From positions 1,116,001-1,180,000 of the forward strand of contig CBDBBV010000002.1 in assembly GCA_965203265.1 (NCBI GenBank): 64,000 bases of DNA, read 5' to 3'. Below, piece after piece: positions 1-7,911 of the stretch. Below the pieces are notes generated by a model, which made no database searches, was not told where the DNA came from, and was given only the letters and a program-made list of their open reading frames with translations. This DNA comes from JAHRAW01 sp965203265. Its GTDB lineage: Bacteria > Pseudomonadota > Gammaproteobacteria > Arenicellales > Poriferihabitantaceae. The position numbers and the translations under genes are program-made. Within the stretch, counting starts at the first letter, position 1, and each line of letters begins with the position of its first letter.

Positions 1-662
1 TTGCCCTTGCTCTTGATGCTCTGCACCCGCACGGTGCCGATTTCGCCGGTCGAAGCCACGTGGGTGCCGCCGCAGGGCTGCAGGTCGATGCTGTCGAATT
101 CCACCAGCCGCACGCGCCCGCTGCCCATGGGCGGCTTGACCGACATGGTGCGCACCAATTCCGGCTGTTGCGCCATTTCCGCATCGCTGATCCAGCGCAG
201 GCGCATGGGGCGATCTTCTCGAATCAGTTCGTTCAAGCGCGTTTCGATCGCCGCCTTGTCCGGCGGATCGGGCAGATAGAAGTCCAGCCTGCCGCTGCCG
301 TCTCGGATGGAGCCGCCGGTAACCGGCGCCGGAATGACGGCGCACAACATGTGCATGCAACTGTGCATTCGCATCAGGCGATGACGCCGCGCCCAGTCGA
401 TTTCGAGATGGACTCGCTCGCCCACTTGCGGCAAGGGGCCTTCGGCGACGATGTGTCGGTGCACGTCGCCCGCCTTGCGGGTGTCGAGGACGGCGCATTG
501 GGTACCGTCCGCGCGAGTCAATTTGCCGCGGTCACCGGGTTGGCCGCCGCCCTCCGGATAGAACACGGTTCGATCCACACACACGCCGGCATCGTCCACG
601 GCGGTTACCGTGGCGTCGCAGTGCCGCAAGTAGCCGTCTTCACGGAACAATTCGATGGTCAT
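1..662 (-). CDS. AlaX-like alanyl-tRNA editing protein (partial, 3' end outside window)
   Basis: The protein starts MTIELFREDGYLRHC and runs off the left edge after about 220 residues. It shows the second additional domain typical of trans-editing proteins that hydrolyse mischarged Ser- or Gly-tRNA(Ala): FYPEGGGQPGD near residue 40, an HSCMH zinc-binding motif near residue 100, and a C-terminal CGGTH motif that supplies the other ligands. Its ATG overlaps the stop of the upstream oxidoreductase gene as ATGA, so the two are probably translationally coupled. No alanyl-tRNA synthetase catalytic core precedes the domain, so it is a free-standing editing protein rather than AlaS. The missing C-terminus prevents assignment to an AlaX subtype. 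Confidence 0.85.
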   Translation of the reverse strand, partial: MTIELFREDGYLRHCDATVTAVDDAGVCVDRTVFYPEGGGQPGDRGKLTRADGTQCAVLDTRKAGDVHRHIVAEGPLPQVGERVHLEIDWARRHRLMRMHSCMHMLCAVIPAPVTGGSIRDGSGRLDFYLPDPPDKAAIETRLNELIREDRPMRLRWISDAEMAQQPELVRTMSVKPPMGSGRVRLVEFDSIDLQPCGGTHVASTGEIGTVRVQSIKSKG

Positions 663-1615
663 TTTGCAGTCTCCAGAGATTCGGTGATTTTTCGCCGCAC
701 CAGTTGCGCCACTTGCACGGCGATCAGGCCATCCTCGCCGGCGACCAGCGGCCTGCGGTTGTGGCGCACGCACTCGACGAAGTGGGCGAGTTCGGCATTC
801 AACGGCAGCTGAGGTTCGACCGCCACCCGCCGTTCGATCAACGGCGGGAAGCGGCAACCGTCCTCGGCCACCCCCGGATAGATGTGATCCAGCTGCTGGT
901 CGGCGAAATTCAGCCCCAGATAGGCGTCCTGAGAGAACACCCGAATGCGCCGAAAGCGATTGCGCGACACCCGGCTCGCGGTTACATTGGCCACCGCGCC
1001 GTTGGCGAATTCCAGCCGGGCATTGGCGATGTCCACATGCTCGGTAACCACGCGAGCGCCGGTGGCGCGCACGCTCTCGAGGGCGGCGGGCACCAGCGAC
1101 AGCACGATGTCGATGTCGTGAATCATCAGGTCGGCAACCACATCCACATCGGCAGCCCGCTCGACGAAGGCGCCGAGCCGATGCACCTCGATGAAACGCG
1201 GATCCTTGGCCAGTTGCGCCAGTTTCATCACGCCGGCGTTGAATCGCTCCAGATGGCCGATCTGCAGAATCAGCAGGTGGCGCGCGGCGAGATCGACGAT
1301 GGCTTCGCTCTCTTCCACGGTCGGCGCGACCGGCTTTTCCAGCATGGCGTGTATGCCGTTTTCCAGCAGCACTTTGGCCACCGGCAAATGCAAACTGGTG
1401 GGCACCACGATGCTGGCGGCATCCACTCGCCCGACCAACTGCTCGGCGGAATGCAGCGCGTCGCAGCCGTGTTGTTCGGCGATTTGCCGAGCGCGTTGGG
1501 GGTCGCTATCGACCACGGCGACGAGATCGACGGCGGGCATATCCCGATAGATCTCGGCGTGAATCCTGCCAAGATAGCCGACGCCGACTACCGCGACTCG
1601 GAGAGGGGCATTCAT
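659..1615 (-). CDS. Gfo/Idh/MocA family NAD(P)-dependent oxidoreductase
   Basis: This is a 318-residue protein with an N-terminal Rossmann fold (VAVVGVGYLGRIHAEIY, GxGxxG nucleotide loop, residues 8-24). It also has the family EKPVAPT motif near residue 93, whose lysine is normally catalytic, followed by the alpha/beta substrate domain. The family oxidises or reduces sugars, inositols and nucleotide sugars; the substrate cannot be told from sequence. It lies 20 bases downstream of oxyR and overlaps alaX by four bases, so it is probably co-transcribed with both. A link to peroxide stress rests only on position. Confidence 0.85.
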   Translation of the reverse strand: MNAPLRVAVVGVGYLGRIHAEIYRDMPAVDLVAVVDSDPQRARQIAEQHGCDALHSAEQLVGRVDAASIVVPTSLHLPVAKVLLENGIHAMLEKPVAPTVEESEAIVDLAARHLLILQIGHLERFNAGVMKLAQLAKDPRFIEVHRLGAFVERAADVDVVADLMIHDIDIVLSLVPAALESVRATGARVVTEHVDIANARLEFANGAVANVTASRVSRNRFRRIRVFSQDAYLGLNFADQQLDHIYPGVAEDGCRFPPLIERRVAVEPQLPLNAELAHFVECVRHNRRPLVAGEDGLIAVQVAQLVRRKITESLETAK

Positions 1616-1635
1616 CCGGTTGCGCCGCTCGATGA

Positions 1636-2592
1636 CTACGAAATCGCGGCGACCGGCTCGCTTCGGCGCCGGCCCATCATGCGCGTGCCGTTAATCGGAC
1701 ACGAGCGAATGGCCTGACGCAACGCCTCGATGGCGCGCATGCGGGGATAGCCTCGGCGCCACGCCAAGATGACCTCGCGGGCGGGACGTTTGTCGGCGAA
1801 TTTCTTGACCACCAACAGGCGGCGGGAATACTCGCCGACGCCGGCTGCGGAGCACGGCAGGACTGTCACCCCGACTCCGCTGGCAACCATATGACGGATG
1901 GTCTCGATGGAGCCGCCTTCGAGGCTTTTTTGCAACTCGGCGCGGGGGCCGGAGGCTGCGCAGGAGGGGCATTCGTCCAGCACCTGATCGCGGAAACAGT
2001 GTCCCTCCCCCAGTAGCAGCACGGTCTCCTTGGCCAAGTCGCGGGTGTGCACGCTCGCCTTGCGCGCCCACGGATGGGACTCGGGCAACACCACCACGAA
2101 CGGCTCGCGATACAACGGCACGGTGTCCACGCCGGGTTCGTGGAACGGGTTGGACAGGATGATGGCGTCGAGGTTGCCCTGCCGCAGCAGCACCCGCAGG
2201 TCGGCGGTGAAGCCCTCTTCGACTATGATGGCCATGCCCGGCACCTGATCGCGCAGTATGGGGATGAGGTGCGGCAGCAGATAGGGGCCGATGGTGTAAA
2301 TCACGCCGATTCGCAGGGGCTCCACTAGCGGGTCGCCGCCCTCTTGGGCGATCTGCTTGACCCGATCCGCAGCCTCCAGAACCTGTTGCGCTTGGGCGAC
2401 GATCTGCTTGCCCACGGGGGTCAGCACCACTTTCTTCGGGACGCGCTCGAACACCATCACCCCCAGTTGCTCTTCGAGTTTCTTCACCGCCACACTCAGC
2501 GTCGGTTGGCTGACGAAGCAGGAGCGTGCGGCGCGCCCGAAATGCCGCTCTCTGGCGACGGCGACTATGTAACGGAGTTCGATGAGCGTCAC
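1636..2592 (-). CDS. oxyR: OxyR-type LysR-family peroxide-sensing regulator
   Basis: This is a 318-residue LysR-family regulator: winged helix-turn-helix at residues 1-60 (LRYIVAVARERHFGRAA, SQPTLSVAVKKLEEQLG), then a two-lobed sensor domain. GEGHCFRDQVLDEC places cysteines at 199 and 208, the same numbers as the redox pair of Escherichia coli OxyR. That match supports the GTG start at 2592, which has AGGTG upstream, over the longer reading frame. OxyR activates peroxide-detoxification genes when the two cysteines form a disulfide. The genes upstream on the same strand (DUF3501, Fe-S protein, rubrerythrin, peroxiredoxin) are natural targets, and an OxyR-like site lies before rubrerythrin. The C-terminal tail beyond about residue 300 is basic and not conserved. 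Confidence 0.95.
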   Translation of the reverse strand: MTLIELRYIVAVARERHFGRAARSCFVSQPTLSVAVKKLEEQLGVMVFERVPKKVVLTPVGKQIVAQAQQVLEAADRVKQIAQEGGDPLVEPLRIGVIYTIGPYLLPHLIPILRDQVPGMAIIVEEGFTADLRVLLRQGNLDAIILSNPFHEPGVDTVPLYREPFVVVLPESHPWARKASVHTRDLAKETVLLLGEGHCFRDQVLDECPSCAASGPRAELQKSLEGGSIETIRHMVASGVGVTVLPCSAAGVGEYSRRLLVVKKFADKRPAREVILAWRRGYPRMRAIEALRQAIRSCPINGTRMMGRRRSEPVAAIS

Positions 2593-2620
2593 GATGGCAC
2601 CTGCAATCCGGAAGGATAAA

Positions 2621-3214
2621 TCAGTGCAGCGAGTTGAGGTCGCCGACCAGAGACGCGGCCACGGCGGGCGGCAGCGAACCGGTGGAATGGGTGTAATCGG
2701 GATGCGCCACACCGATGGTGATGTCCGCGCCGGACTTGGCCGAGGCGATCATCTCTGGAGACAGTTCGAAGCGCAGGAAATGCACCGCCGAAGTCTTGCA
2801 CTCAGTCTCCCGTTCCATGTCCTCGTTGGCGATCGGATGCACCTTGTCGTGCTCGCCCACCCGCACCCACAGGTTGCGTTCGATGCCGATCAGCCTGCCG
2901 AGAGCCTGACGCCGCTCCCGCTCGTCCTCGAATTCGATCATGAAGGTCGCCTTCCAGTTGGTGCCGTCCGGAATCAGCGGGTTGTAGGCCGCCAATTCGT
3001 CTTCGATGGCGCCGCTCTCGAAGATCTTCTCGATTCTCAGCACCTCCTGAATCTGATACTGCATGGTGATGCGATCCTCGAAATACAGGGTCGCATTGGG
3101 GCCGACCGGCACCTGCCGATTCTTCTTATGCGCCAGCACCTCGGCGCGATATCCGGCGCGCTGTTCCGCATAGCGTTCCAGAGTCATCAGGTCGGATTTA
3201 TTTAACTTTTTCAT
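2621..3214 (-). CDS. DUF3501 family protein
   Basis: This 197-residue soluble protein begins MKKLNKSDLMTLERYAEQR and contains the conserved block around LYFEDRITMQYQIQEVLRIEK, characteristic of DUF3501. No enzymatic motif is apparent. From general knowledge the family is usually found next to a CCG-domain Fe-S protein and a rubrerythrin, exactly the arrangement here (Fe-S gene 35 bases upstream, rubrerythrin beyond it). A role with those two proteins in peroxide or electron-transfer chemistry is therefore plausible but unproven. It ends 28 bases before oxyR on the same strand and is probably in the same operon. Confidence 0.85.
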   Translation of the reverse strand: MKKLNKSDLMTLERYAEQRAGYRAEVLAHKKNRQVPVGPNATLYFEDRITMQYQIQEVLRIEKIFESGAIEDELAAYNPLIPDGTNWKATFMIEFEDERERRQALGRLIGIERNLWVRVGEHDKVHPIANEDMERETECKTSAVHFLRFELSPEMIASAKSGADITIGVAHPDYTHSTGSLPPAVAASLVGDLNSLH

Positions 3215-3249
3215 GTCAATGGGTTATGCCGCATATGTGAGAAATTGGG

Positions 3250-4599
3250 TTAGATGGAATACGCGCTTCGCAGTAGCGAGATGGGATGCTCGGTTTTGCT
3301 GCCGTCGCCCGCGATGTGCTCGATGAATCTACCGGCCATGGGGCAGTCGCTACCGTAGTGGTCGGCCTCGGCCTGCGCAACTCGATTGACCACCGGGCGG
3401 GCGATCTTGGCGGCGGCGGCGTGGAATTTGCTCTTCACCCCGTAGGTGCCGTCATGCCCGGAGCAGCGTTCGATGGCCACCACCTCGGTGTCGGGGACGA
3501 GTTGCAGGCAGCGTTTGGTCTGTTGGCCGATCTTCTGCACCCGTTGGTGACAGGCAACGTGATAGGCGACCTTGCCGAGCGGCTTCTTGAAATCGGTGTT
3601 CAGCAGCCCGTCTCGATGGCGCAACATGAGATATTCGAACGGATCGAACACCGCCTCGGCGACCTTGCGCACGGCTTCGTCCTCTGGGTACAGTAGCGGC
3701 CATTCCTGCCGCAGCATGAGCACGCAGGAGGGCACCGGCGCGATGATGTCCCAACCCCGATCCACCATTTCCGCCAGCATCGGGATGTTGGCCTGCTTCG
3801 AGCGTTCCACCGCCTTCAGGTCGCCCAGTTCCAGTTTCGGCATGCCGCAGCATTTTTCCCGATCGACCAATTCAACCGGAATGCGGTTGTGTTCGAGCAC
3901 GCGAATCAGGTCTTCGCCCAGATCGGGCTCGTTGTAATTGGCGTAACAGGTGGCGAAGATGGCCACCTTGCCGCGAGTTCGCTCGGTGGGTACGGCTTCG
4001 GACTCGGATTCGGTTTCGGACTGAGCGGATTTGCGCCGCTTGCGCAAGGTATCGCTGTGATAGTCGGGGATTTTCGCTTGCGGATGCACGCCGAGGGCGT
4101 GGTCGAGAGCCTTGCGCCAGGGCTTCGCGCGATTGGCCGCATTGACCGCATTCACCACGATGGGAATGCCCGCCAATTTGCCGACCGCATCGGTGGACGC
4201 CAGAATTTTTTCGCTGGTTTTGACCTCCCCCTTGCGAAATCGCACCGCCTTGGCGCGCAGCATCAGGTGTGGGAAGTCGATGTTCCAGTCATGCGGTGGG
4301 ATGTACGGGCACTTGGTCTGATAGCACAGGTCGCATAGATAACACTGCTCCACCACCGACCAATAGTCGGCTCGCGCCACGCCGTCTACTTCCATGGTCT
4401 CGGATTCATCCACCAGATCGAAAAGAGTCGGGAAGGCATTGCAAAGACTGACGCATCGGCGGCAGCCGTGGCAGTGGTCGAAAACCCGCGCGAGCTCGTC
4501 CAGCAGGGGTTTCTCCTCGTAGAAACGGGGATTATTCCAGTCGATGGGGTGGCGGGTAGGTGCTTCCAAGCCGCCTTCGACTGGATGTGGGGTGGTCAT
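3250..4599 (-). CDS. CCG-domain 4Fe-4S oxidoreductase (GlpC/HdrB-like)
   Basis: This 449-residue protein has two N-terminal 4Fe-4S motifs, CHGCRRCVSLCNAFP (about residues 43-57) and CYLCDLCYQTKCP (about 86-98). Two CCG-type cysteine-rich modules follow: REKCCGMPKLELGD near 247-260, and a C-terminal region with CHQRVQK and CSGHDGTYG. Such subunits pass electrons in glycerol-3-phosphate dehydrogenase and heterodisulfide reductase complexes. The family's pairing with rubrerythrin suggests it may feed electrons to that peroxidase. A low-complexity Ser/Glu segment near residues 195-205 separates the halves. No membrane segment is evident. It lies between rubrerythrin (61 bases upstream) and DUF3501. 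Confidence 0.88.
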   Translation of the reverse strand: MTTPHPVEGGLEAPTRHPIDWNNPRFYEEKPLLDELARVFDHCHGCRRCVSLCNAFPTLFDLVDESETMEVDGVARADYWSVVEQCYLCDLCYQTKCPYIPPHDWNIDFPHLMLRAKAVRFRKGEVKTSEKILASTDAVGKLAGIPIVVNAVNAANRAKPWRKALDHALGVHPQAKIPDYHSDTLRKRRKSAQSETESESEAVPTERTRGKVAIFATCYANYNEPDLGEDLIRVLEHNRIPVELVDREKCCGMPKLELGDLKAVERSKQANIPMLAEMVDRGWDIIAPVPSCVLMLRQEWPLLYPEDEAVRKVAEAVFDPFEYLMLRHRDGLLNTDFKKPLGKVAYHVACHQRVQKIGQQTKRCLQLVPDTEVVAIERCSGHDGTYGVKSKFHAAAAKIARPVVNRVAQAEADHYGSDCPMAGRFIEHIAGDGSKTEHPISLLRSAYSI

Positions 4600-4660
4600 G
4601 GCCGTGTCGCCCGGAGGATACGAAATCGCGCCGCCGGAGAAATCCGGCGGCGCGCGCGCC

Positions 4661-5074
4661 TCACATTTCGTTCAGCGCTTTCTGGAAGCGGTTGGCGTGG
4701 GAACGCTCGGCCTTGCCGAGGGTCTCGAACCAGTCGGCGATTTCATCGAAACCTTCCTCTCTGGCGGTCTTGGCCATGCCCGGATACATGTCGGTGTATT
4801 CGTGGGTTTCGCCGGCGATGGCCGCCTTGAGGTTGTCCGAGGTGCCGCCGATAGGGAGGCCGGTGGCCGGATCGCCGACCGCCTCGAGATATTCGAGATG
4901 GCCGTGGGCGTGTCCGGTCTCCCCTTCCGCGGTGGAGCGGAATACCGCGGCGACATCGTTGTATCCCTCGATATCCGCCTTGGCGGCGAAGTACAGATAA
5001 CGGCGATTCGCCTGAGATTCTCCGGAAAAGGCGTCTTTCAGGTTTTGCTGGGTTTTGGAGTCTACCAAGTTCAT
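4661..5074 (-). CDS. Rubrerythrin-type diiron protein without rubredoxin domain
   Basis: This is a 137-residue ferritin-like four-helix protein. Metal-ligand motifs are visible in order: AFSGESQANRRYLYF, EGETGHAHGH, AGETHEY and KAERSHA, giving the paired E...ExxH pattern of the diiron site. It stops after the fourth helix and so lacks the C-terminal rubredoxin domain of classical rubrerythrin. Electrons must come from a partner, possibly the Fe-S protein encoded next. The start at 5074 (MNLVDSKTQQ) is preceded by GGAG at good spacing; the longer in-frame extension is promoter DNA. Rubrerythrins reduce hydrogen peroxide. Confidence 0.92.
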   Translation of the reverse strand: MNLVDSKTQQNLKDAFSGESQANRRYLYFAAKADIEGYNDVAAVFRSTAEGETGHAHGHLEYLEAVGDPATGLPIGGTSDNLKAAIAGETHEYTDMYPGMAKTAREEGFDEIADWFETLGKAERSHANRFQKALNEM

Positions 5075-5163
5075 TTCATTTCTCCGATCGATTGGTTGCG
5101 GAATGAATTCATGCCCGAACGAATAACGGGCACGGGCGCAATGATAGCGCCTACCGAACAATT

Positions 5164-5192
5164 ATGCTAATTGATTGTTTCAAACCAAGCAA
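5164..5192 (-). promoter_or_regulatory. Sigma70-type promoter of the rubrerythrin operon
   Basis: Reading the minus strand, TTGCTT (5192-5187) is followed after 17 bases by TAGCAT (5169-5164). Transcription would begin roughly 80-90 bases before the rubrerythrin ATG. The -35 is a weak match, as expected of an activator-dependent promoter, and it abuts the OxyR-like half-site. Confidence 0.55.
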
Positions 5193-5206
5193 TAGCAAAC
5201 ACCTAT
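5170..5206. promoter_or_regulatory. Putative OxyR binding site
   Basis: Positions 5192-5206 read ATAG-N7-CTAT, an exact half of the known OxyR recognition pattern (four ATAG/CTAT elements spaced by seven bases). The second half at the right spacing (5170-5184, ATTG-N7-CAAA) is degenerate. The good half overlaps the edge of the rubrerythrin -35, the usual position for OxyR activation. OxyR is encoded in the same block. Binding is inferred from pattern alone. Confidence 0.5.
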
Positions 5207-5239
5207 CGGATAATCGACCGCCCACCTTCACCTTCACCT

Positions 5240-5740
5240 TTACAACAGCGCGAGGACGCTCTCGGCACTGCTCACCTTGAACTCCGCGCCCTCCTCCACA
5301 TTGAGATGGACGATCACGCCGTCCTCGACCACCATGGCATAGCGGCGGGAGCGCACGCCCAGATGGTTCGCGGTCAAATCCAGCTGCAGCCCGACCGCCT
5401 CGGTGAAGGCGCCGCTACCGTCCGCCAGCATGAGGATGCCGCCCCCGTCGCCGACGCCAACGCCGTGTGCCTCGCCCCAGGCACCCATGACGAACGCATC
5501 GTTCACCGAAAGGCAGGCGACCGCATCGACCCCCTTGTCGGCAAAGGCGTCTCGGTGTCGCACATAGCCCGGCAGGTGGTTCGCCGAGCAAGTCGGCGTG
5601 TAGGCGCCCGGCACGGCGAACAGCACCACCTTCTTGCCGGCGAAAATTTCATCGGTGGTGATCTCCGCCGGCCCGTTCGGCGTCATGGTGGCGATGGTGA
5701 TATTGGGGATTCGCTCCCCGACTCGGATGGTCATGCTCAT
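5240..5740 (-). CDS. Type II (Prx5-like) peroxiredoxin
   Basis: This 166-residue thioredoxin-fold peroxidase has the signature VPGAYTPTCSANHLPGY, with the peroxidatic cysteine at residue 51 and a possible resolving cysteine at 75 (VACLSVND). Length and motif match atypical 2-Cys, glutaredoxin- or thioredoxin-dependent peroxiredoxins that reduce hydrogen and alkyl peroxides in the cytosol. A second ATG two codons in (5734) has the better Shine-Dalgarno spacing and may be the true start. A TAGAAT -10-like element lies at 5782-5777. The gene sits upstream of the rubrerythrin operon and is divergent from the flavoenzyme gene at 5846. Confidence 0.93.
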   Translation of the reverse strand: MSMTIRVGERIPNITIATMTPNGPAEITTDEIFAGKKVVLFAVPGAYTPTCSANHLPGYVRHRDAFADKGVDAVACLSVNDAFVMGAWGEAHGVGVGDGGGILMLADGSGAFTEAVGLQLDLTANHLGVRSRRYAMVVEDGVIVHLNVEEGAEFKVSSAESVLALL

Positions 5741-5845
5741 GCCCTCTCTGTGAACTGTGGGTAAATAGGAAAATTCATTCTAGCACGCCGCCCCGCGCCC
5801 GCCGACTACCGGCACGCGAGCGAGTGATGGTAGAGTAACTCCGCC

Positions 5846-6985
5846 ATGAACTACGATCCCAGCCTACCCGGCATACCCGACCTCAAGCGGCGGGCGCGGG
5901 CGCGAATGCCGCCCTTCGCCTTCGATTATGTGGACGGCGCCATCGACGAGGAACACGGCAAACTGCGCAACCGCGCGGCGTGGCACAACATCGTACTGAC
6001 CCCCCGCTACCTGCGGGATGTAACCCACACCGACCTGCGCGCCCACCTGTTCGGACACTGCTATTCCCTGCCCTTCGGGGTAGCGCCCGTGGGCCTCGGC
6101 AACATGATGTGGCCCGGCGCGGAAACGGCCTTGGCGGCGGCCGCCCAGCGCGCCAATATCCCCTACATTCTCAGCACCTTCAGCACCACCGATCTGGATG
6201 AAATCGCGGCGACCGCGCCGGATGTGTGCTGGTTTCAGCTGTATGTGCCGAAACAGGCGGCGGTTACTGAATGCCTGCTGGCGCGGGTGCGGCAGGCGGG
6301 CTATCGGGTGCTGGTGGTAACGCTGGACATACCGGTGGGCGCCAAGCGCAATCGCGAGCTGCGAAACGGCCTGAAACTGCCCTTCCGCCCGACTCCGAAA
6401 ATCCTGTGGCAGTGCATGATTCGCCCGCGATGGACGCTGCAAACTCTGGCTCACGGCCAGCCGGATTTTGTCAATGTGGCGAGTTATCGGCAGGGGGAAA
6501 ACCGCAATCTGGCGCAATTCATCAGCAACTTCAACATGACCGGCATAACCCGCGAGCGCCTCGAGATGATCCGCGCCCGCTGGGACGGCCCGCTGGTGCT
6601 CAAGGGGGTGCAGCACGAACAGGACTTGCGAGACGCCGCATCCCTCGGCGCCGACGGCGTCATCATCTCCAACCATGGCGGACGGCAACTGGACGCGGCA
6701 CCGGCCTCGGCGCACAGTCTGGCCGCGGTAACCGAGGAAATGCGCGGGAAAATGACCATCATGGTGGACGGCGGAATTCGCACCGGCACCGACATCGTGC
6801 GCGCGCGGGCGCTGGGGGCGCAAATGGCCTTTTGCGGGCGGGCGTTTTTCTGGGGAGTCGGCGCTCTGGGGCGGCGCGGGGGGAATCAGGTGGTGGAGAT
6901 ATTCCGAGACGAAATCGAGCGCACCTTGAAGCAGCTGGGCTGCGAATCGATTGCGCGGATGAATCGGGACTGGCTCGGCAGCTGA
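5846..6985 (+). CDS. FMN-dependent alpha-hydroxy-acid dehydrogenase (L-lactate dehydrogenase type)
   Basis: This 379-residue TIM-barrel flavoprotein has the family landmarks: PFGVAPVGLGNMMWPGAE near residue 75, LVLKGVQHEQD near 250, and the active-site ISNHGGRQLD near 275, whose histidine is the general base, followed by DGGIRTGTDIVRA for FMN phosphate binding. Members oxidise L-lactate, glycolate or mandelate to the 2-oxo acid and pass electrons to quinone or oxygen; LldD-type lactate oxidation is most likely, but substrate cannot be fixed from sequence. It is divergently transcribed from the peroxiredoxin. If it acts as an oxidase it would make peroxide, which would fit that neighbourhood. 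Confidence 0.9.
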   Translation: MNYDPSLPGIPDLKRRARARMPPFAFDYVDGAIDEEHGKLRNRAAWHNIVLTPRYLRDVTHTDLRAHLFGHCYSLPFGVAPVGLGNMMWPGAETALAAAAQRANIPYILSTFSTTDLDEIAATAPDVCWFQLYVPKQAAVTECLLARVRQAGYRVLVVTLDIPVGAKRNRELRNGLKLPFRPTPKILWQCMIRPRWTLQTLAHGQPDFVNVASYRQGENRNLAQFISNFNMTGITRERLEMIRARWDGPLVLKGVQHEQDLRDAASLGADGVIISNHGGRQLDAAPASAHSLAAVTEEMRGKMTIMVDGGIRTGTDIVRARALGAQMAFCGRAFFWGVGALGRRGGNQVVEIFRDEIERTLKQLGCESIARMNRDWLGS

Positions 6986-7028
6986 CGGCTGACGGCTGAA
7001 ACCGAGCAATCCCCGCCGACTGGGATGA

Positions 7029-7865
7029 TCAGCCCCGAACGCCCCCCCGATGCCGATTGATTCGCCGACACAACGCCTCAGCCTCCGCCGCCGCGGCCTC
7101 GGCGAAATCCCCGTTGCTGCCCTCTCCGGCGTGGATAATGGCGCGGGAAACGCTGATGAGCACGCCGGCACCCTCGGCGGTCAAGCCGTGCGCCAACACC
7201 GACTCCGGATCGCCCCCCTGCGCGCCGACGCCGGGAATCAGCAACGGCATATCGCCCACCAACCGCCGGATCGCCCCCACCTCCTCGGGCCAAGTGGCGC
7301 CCACCACCAAGCCCACATTGCCGTTGCCGTTCCACGAGCCGGCGGCGCGCGCGGCGACCTGATGGGCGAGAGTTCGACCGCCGCTCTGCAGTTGCTGCAG
7401 GTCGCCGCTGCCGGAATTGGAGGTGCGGCACAGGATGAACACGCCGCGCTCGGCGTATTGCAGAAACGGCGTCAGCGCATCGCCGCCGAGATAGGGATTG
7501 ACCGTGAGCGCATCGGCGTCATAGCGCTCGAATGCCTCGCGCGCATACAGTTTCGCCGTGGCACCGATGTCGCCGCGCTTGGCGTCGAGAATCACCGGAA
7601 TGCCGGGATGACGCCGCTTGATGTAGCGGATGGTCTGCGCCAGCTGATTCTCCGCCGCCACCGCCGCGTAGTGGGCGAATTGCGGCTTGAAGGCGCATGC
7701 CCAGGGCGCGGTGGCGTCGATGATCTCCCGATTGAAGGCGAACAGCGGCGTGCGGTGGGCGCGCACCGAGGCCGGCAGTTTTTCCAAGTCGGGGTCCAGG
7801 CCGACGCACAGCAGGGAATTCCGGCTACGCCAGCTTTGTGCGAGGATTTCGACAAATTTGCTCAT
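7029..7865 (-). CDS. pyrF: Orotidine 5'-phosphate decarboxylase, type 2
   Basis: This 278-residue protein catalyses the last step of UMP synthesis, OMP to UMP. The VGLDPDLEKLP opening, the active-site VILDAKRGDIGATAKLYA with the catalytic Lys-Asp pairs, and the C-terminal LLIPGVGAQGGDPE phosphate loop identify the longer type 2 (PyrF/Ura3-like) subfamily. ATG at 7865 (MSKFVEILAQ) is chosen because the family begins there; the frame continues nine codons further upstream without conservation. It converges with the flavoenzyme gene and is divergent from the sulfurtransferase, with starts 46 bases apart. Confidence 0.95.
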   Translation of the reverse strand: MSKFVEILAQSWRSRNSLLCVGLDPDLEKLPASVRAHRTPLFAFNREIIDATAPWACAFKPQFAHYAAVAAENQLAQTIRYIKRRHPGIPVILDAKRGDIGATAKLYAREAFERYDADALTVNPYLGGDALTPFLQYAERGVFILCRTSNSGSGDLQQLQSGGRTLAHQVAARAAGSWNGNGNVGLVVGATWPEEVGAIRRLVGDMPLLIPGVGAQGGDPESVLAHGLTAEGAGVLISVSRAIIHAGEGSNGDFAEAAAAEAEALCRRINRHRGGVRG

Positions 7866-7898
7866 TATGGGTGCGGGGCGCGCTCGGCGCACAGTGAT

Positions 7899-7904
7899 TA
7901 TAAT
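7899..7904 (+). promoter_or_regulatory. -10 element giving a possibly leaderless sulfurtransferase mRNA
   Basis: A consensus TATAAT lies only seven bases before the ATG at 7912, so transcription would begin at or within a base or two of the start codon. No Shine-Dalgarno precedes the ATG. No clear -35 was seen. Confidence 0.45.
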
Positions 7905-7911
7905 TCCCCAG

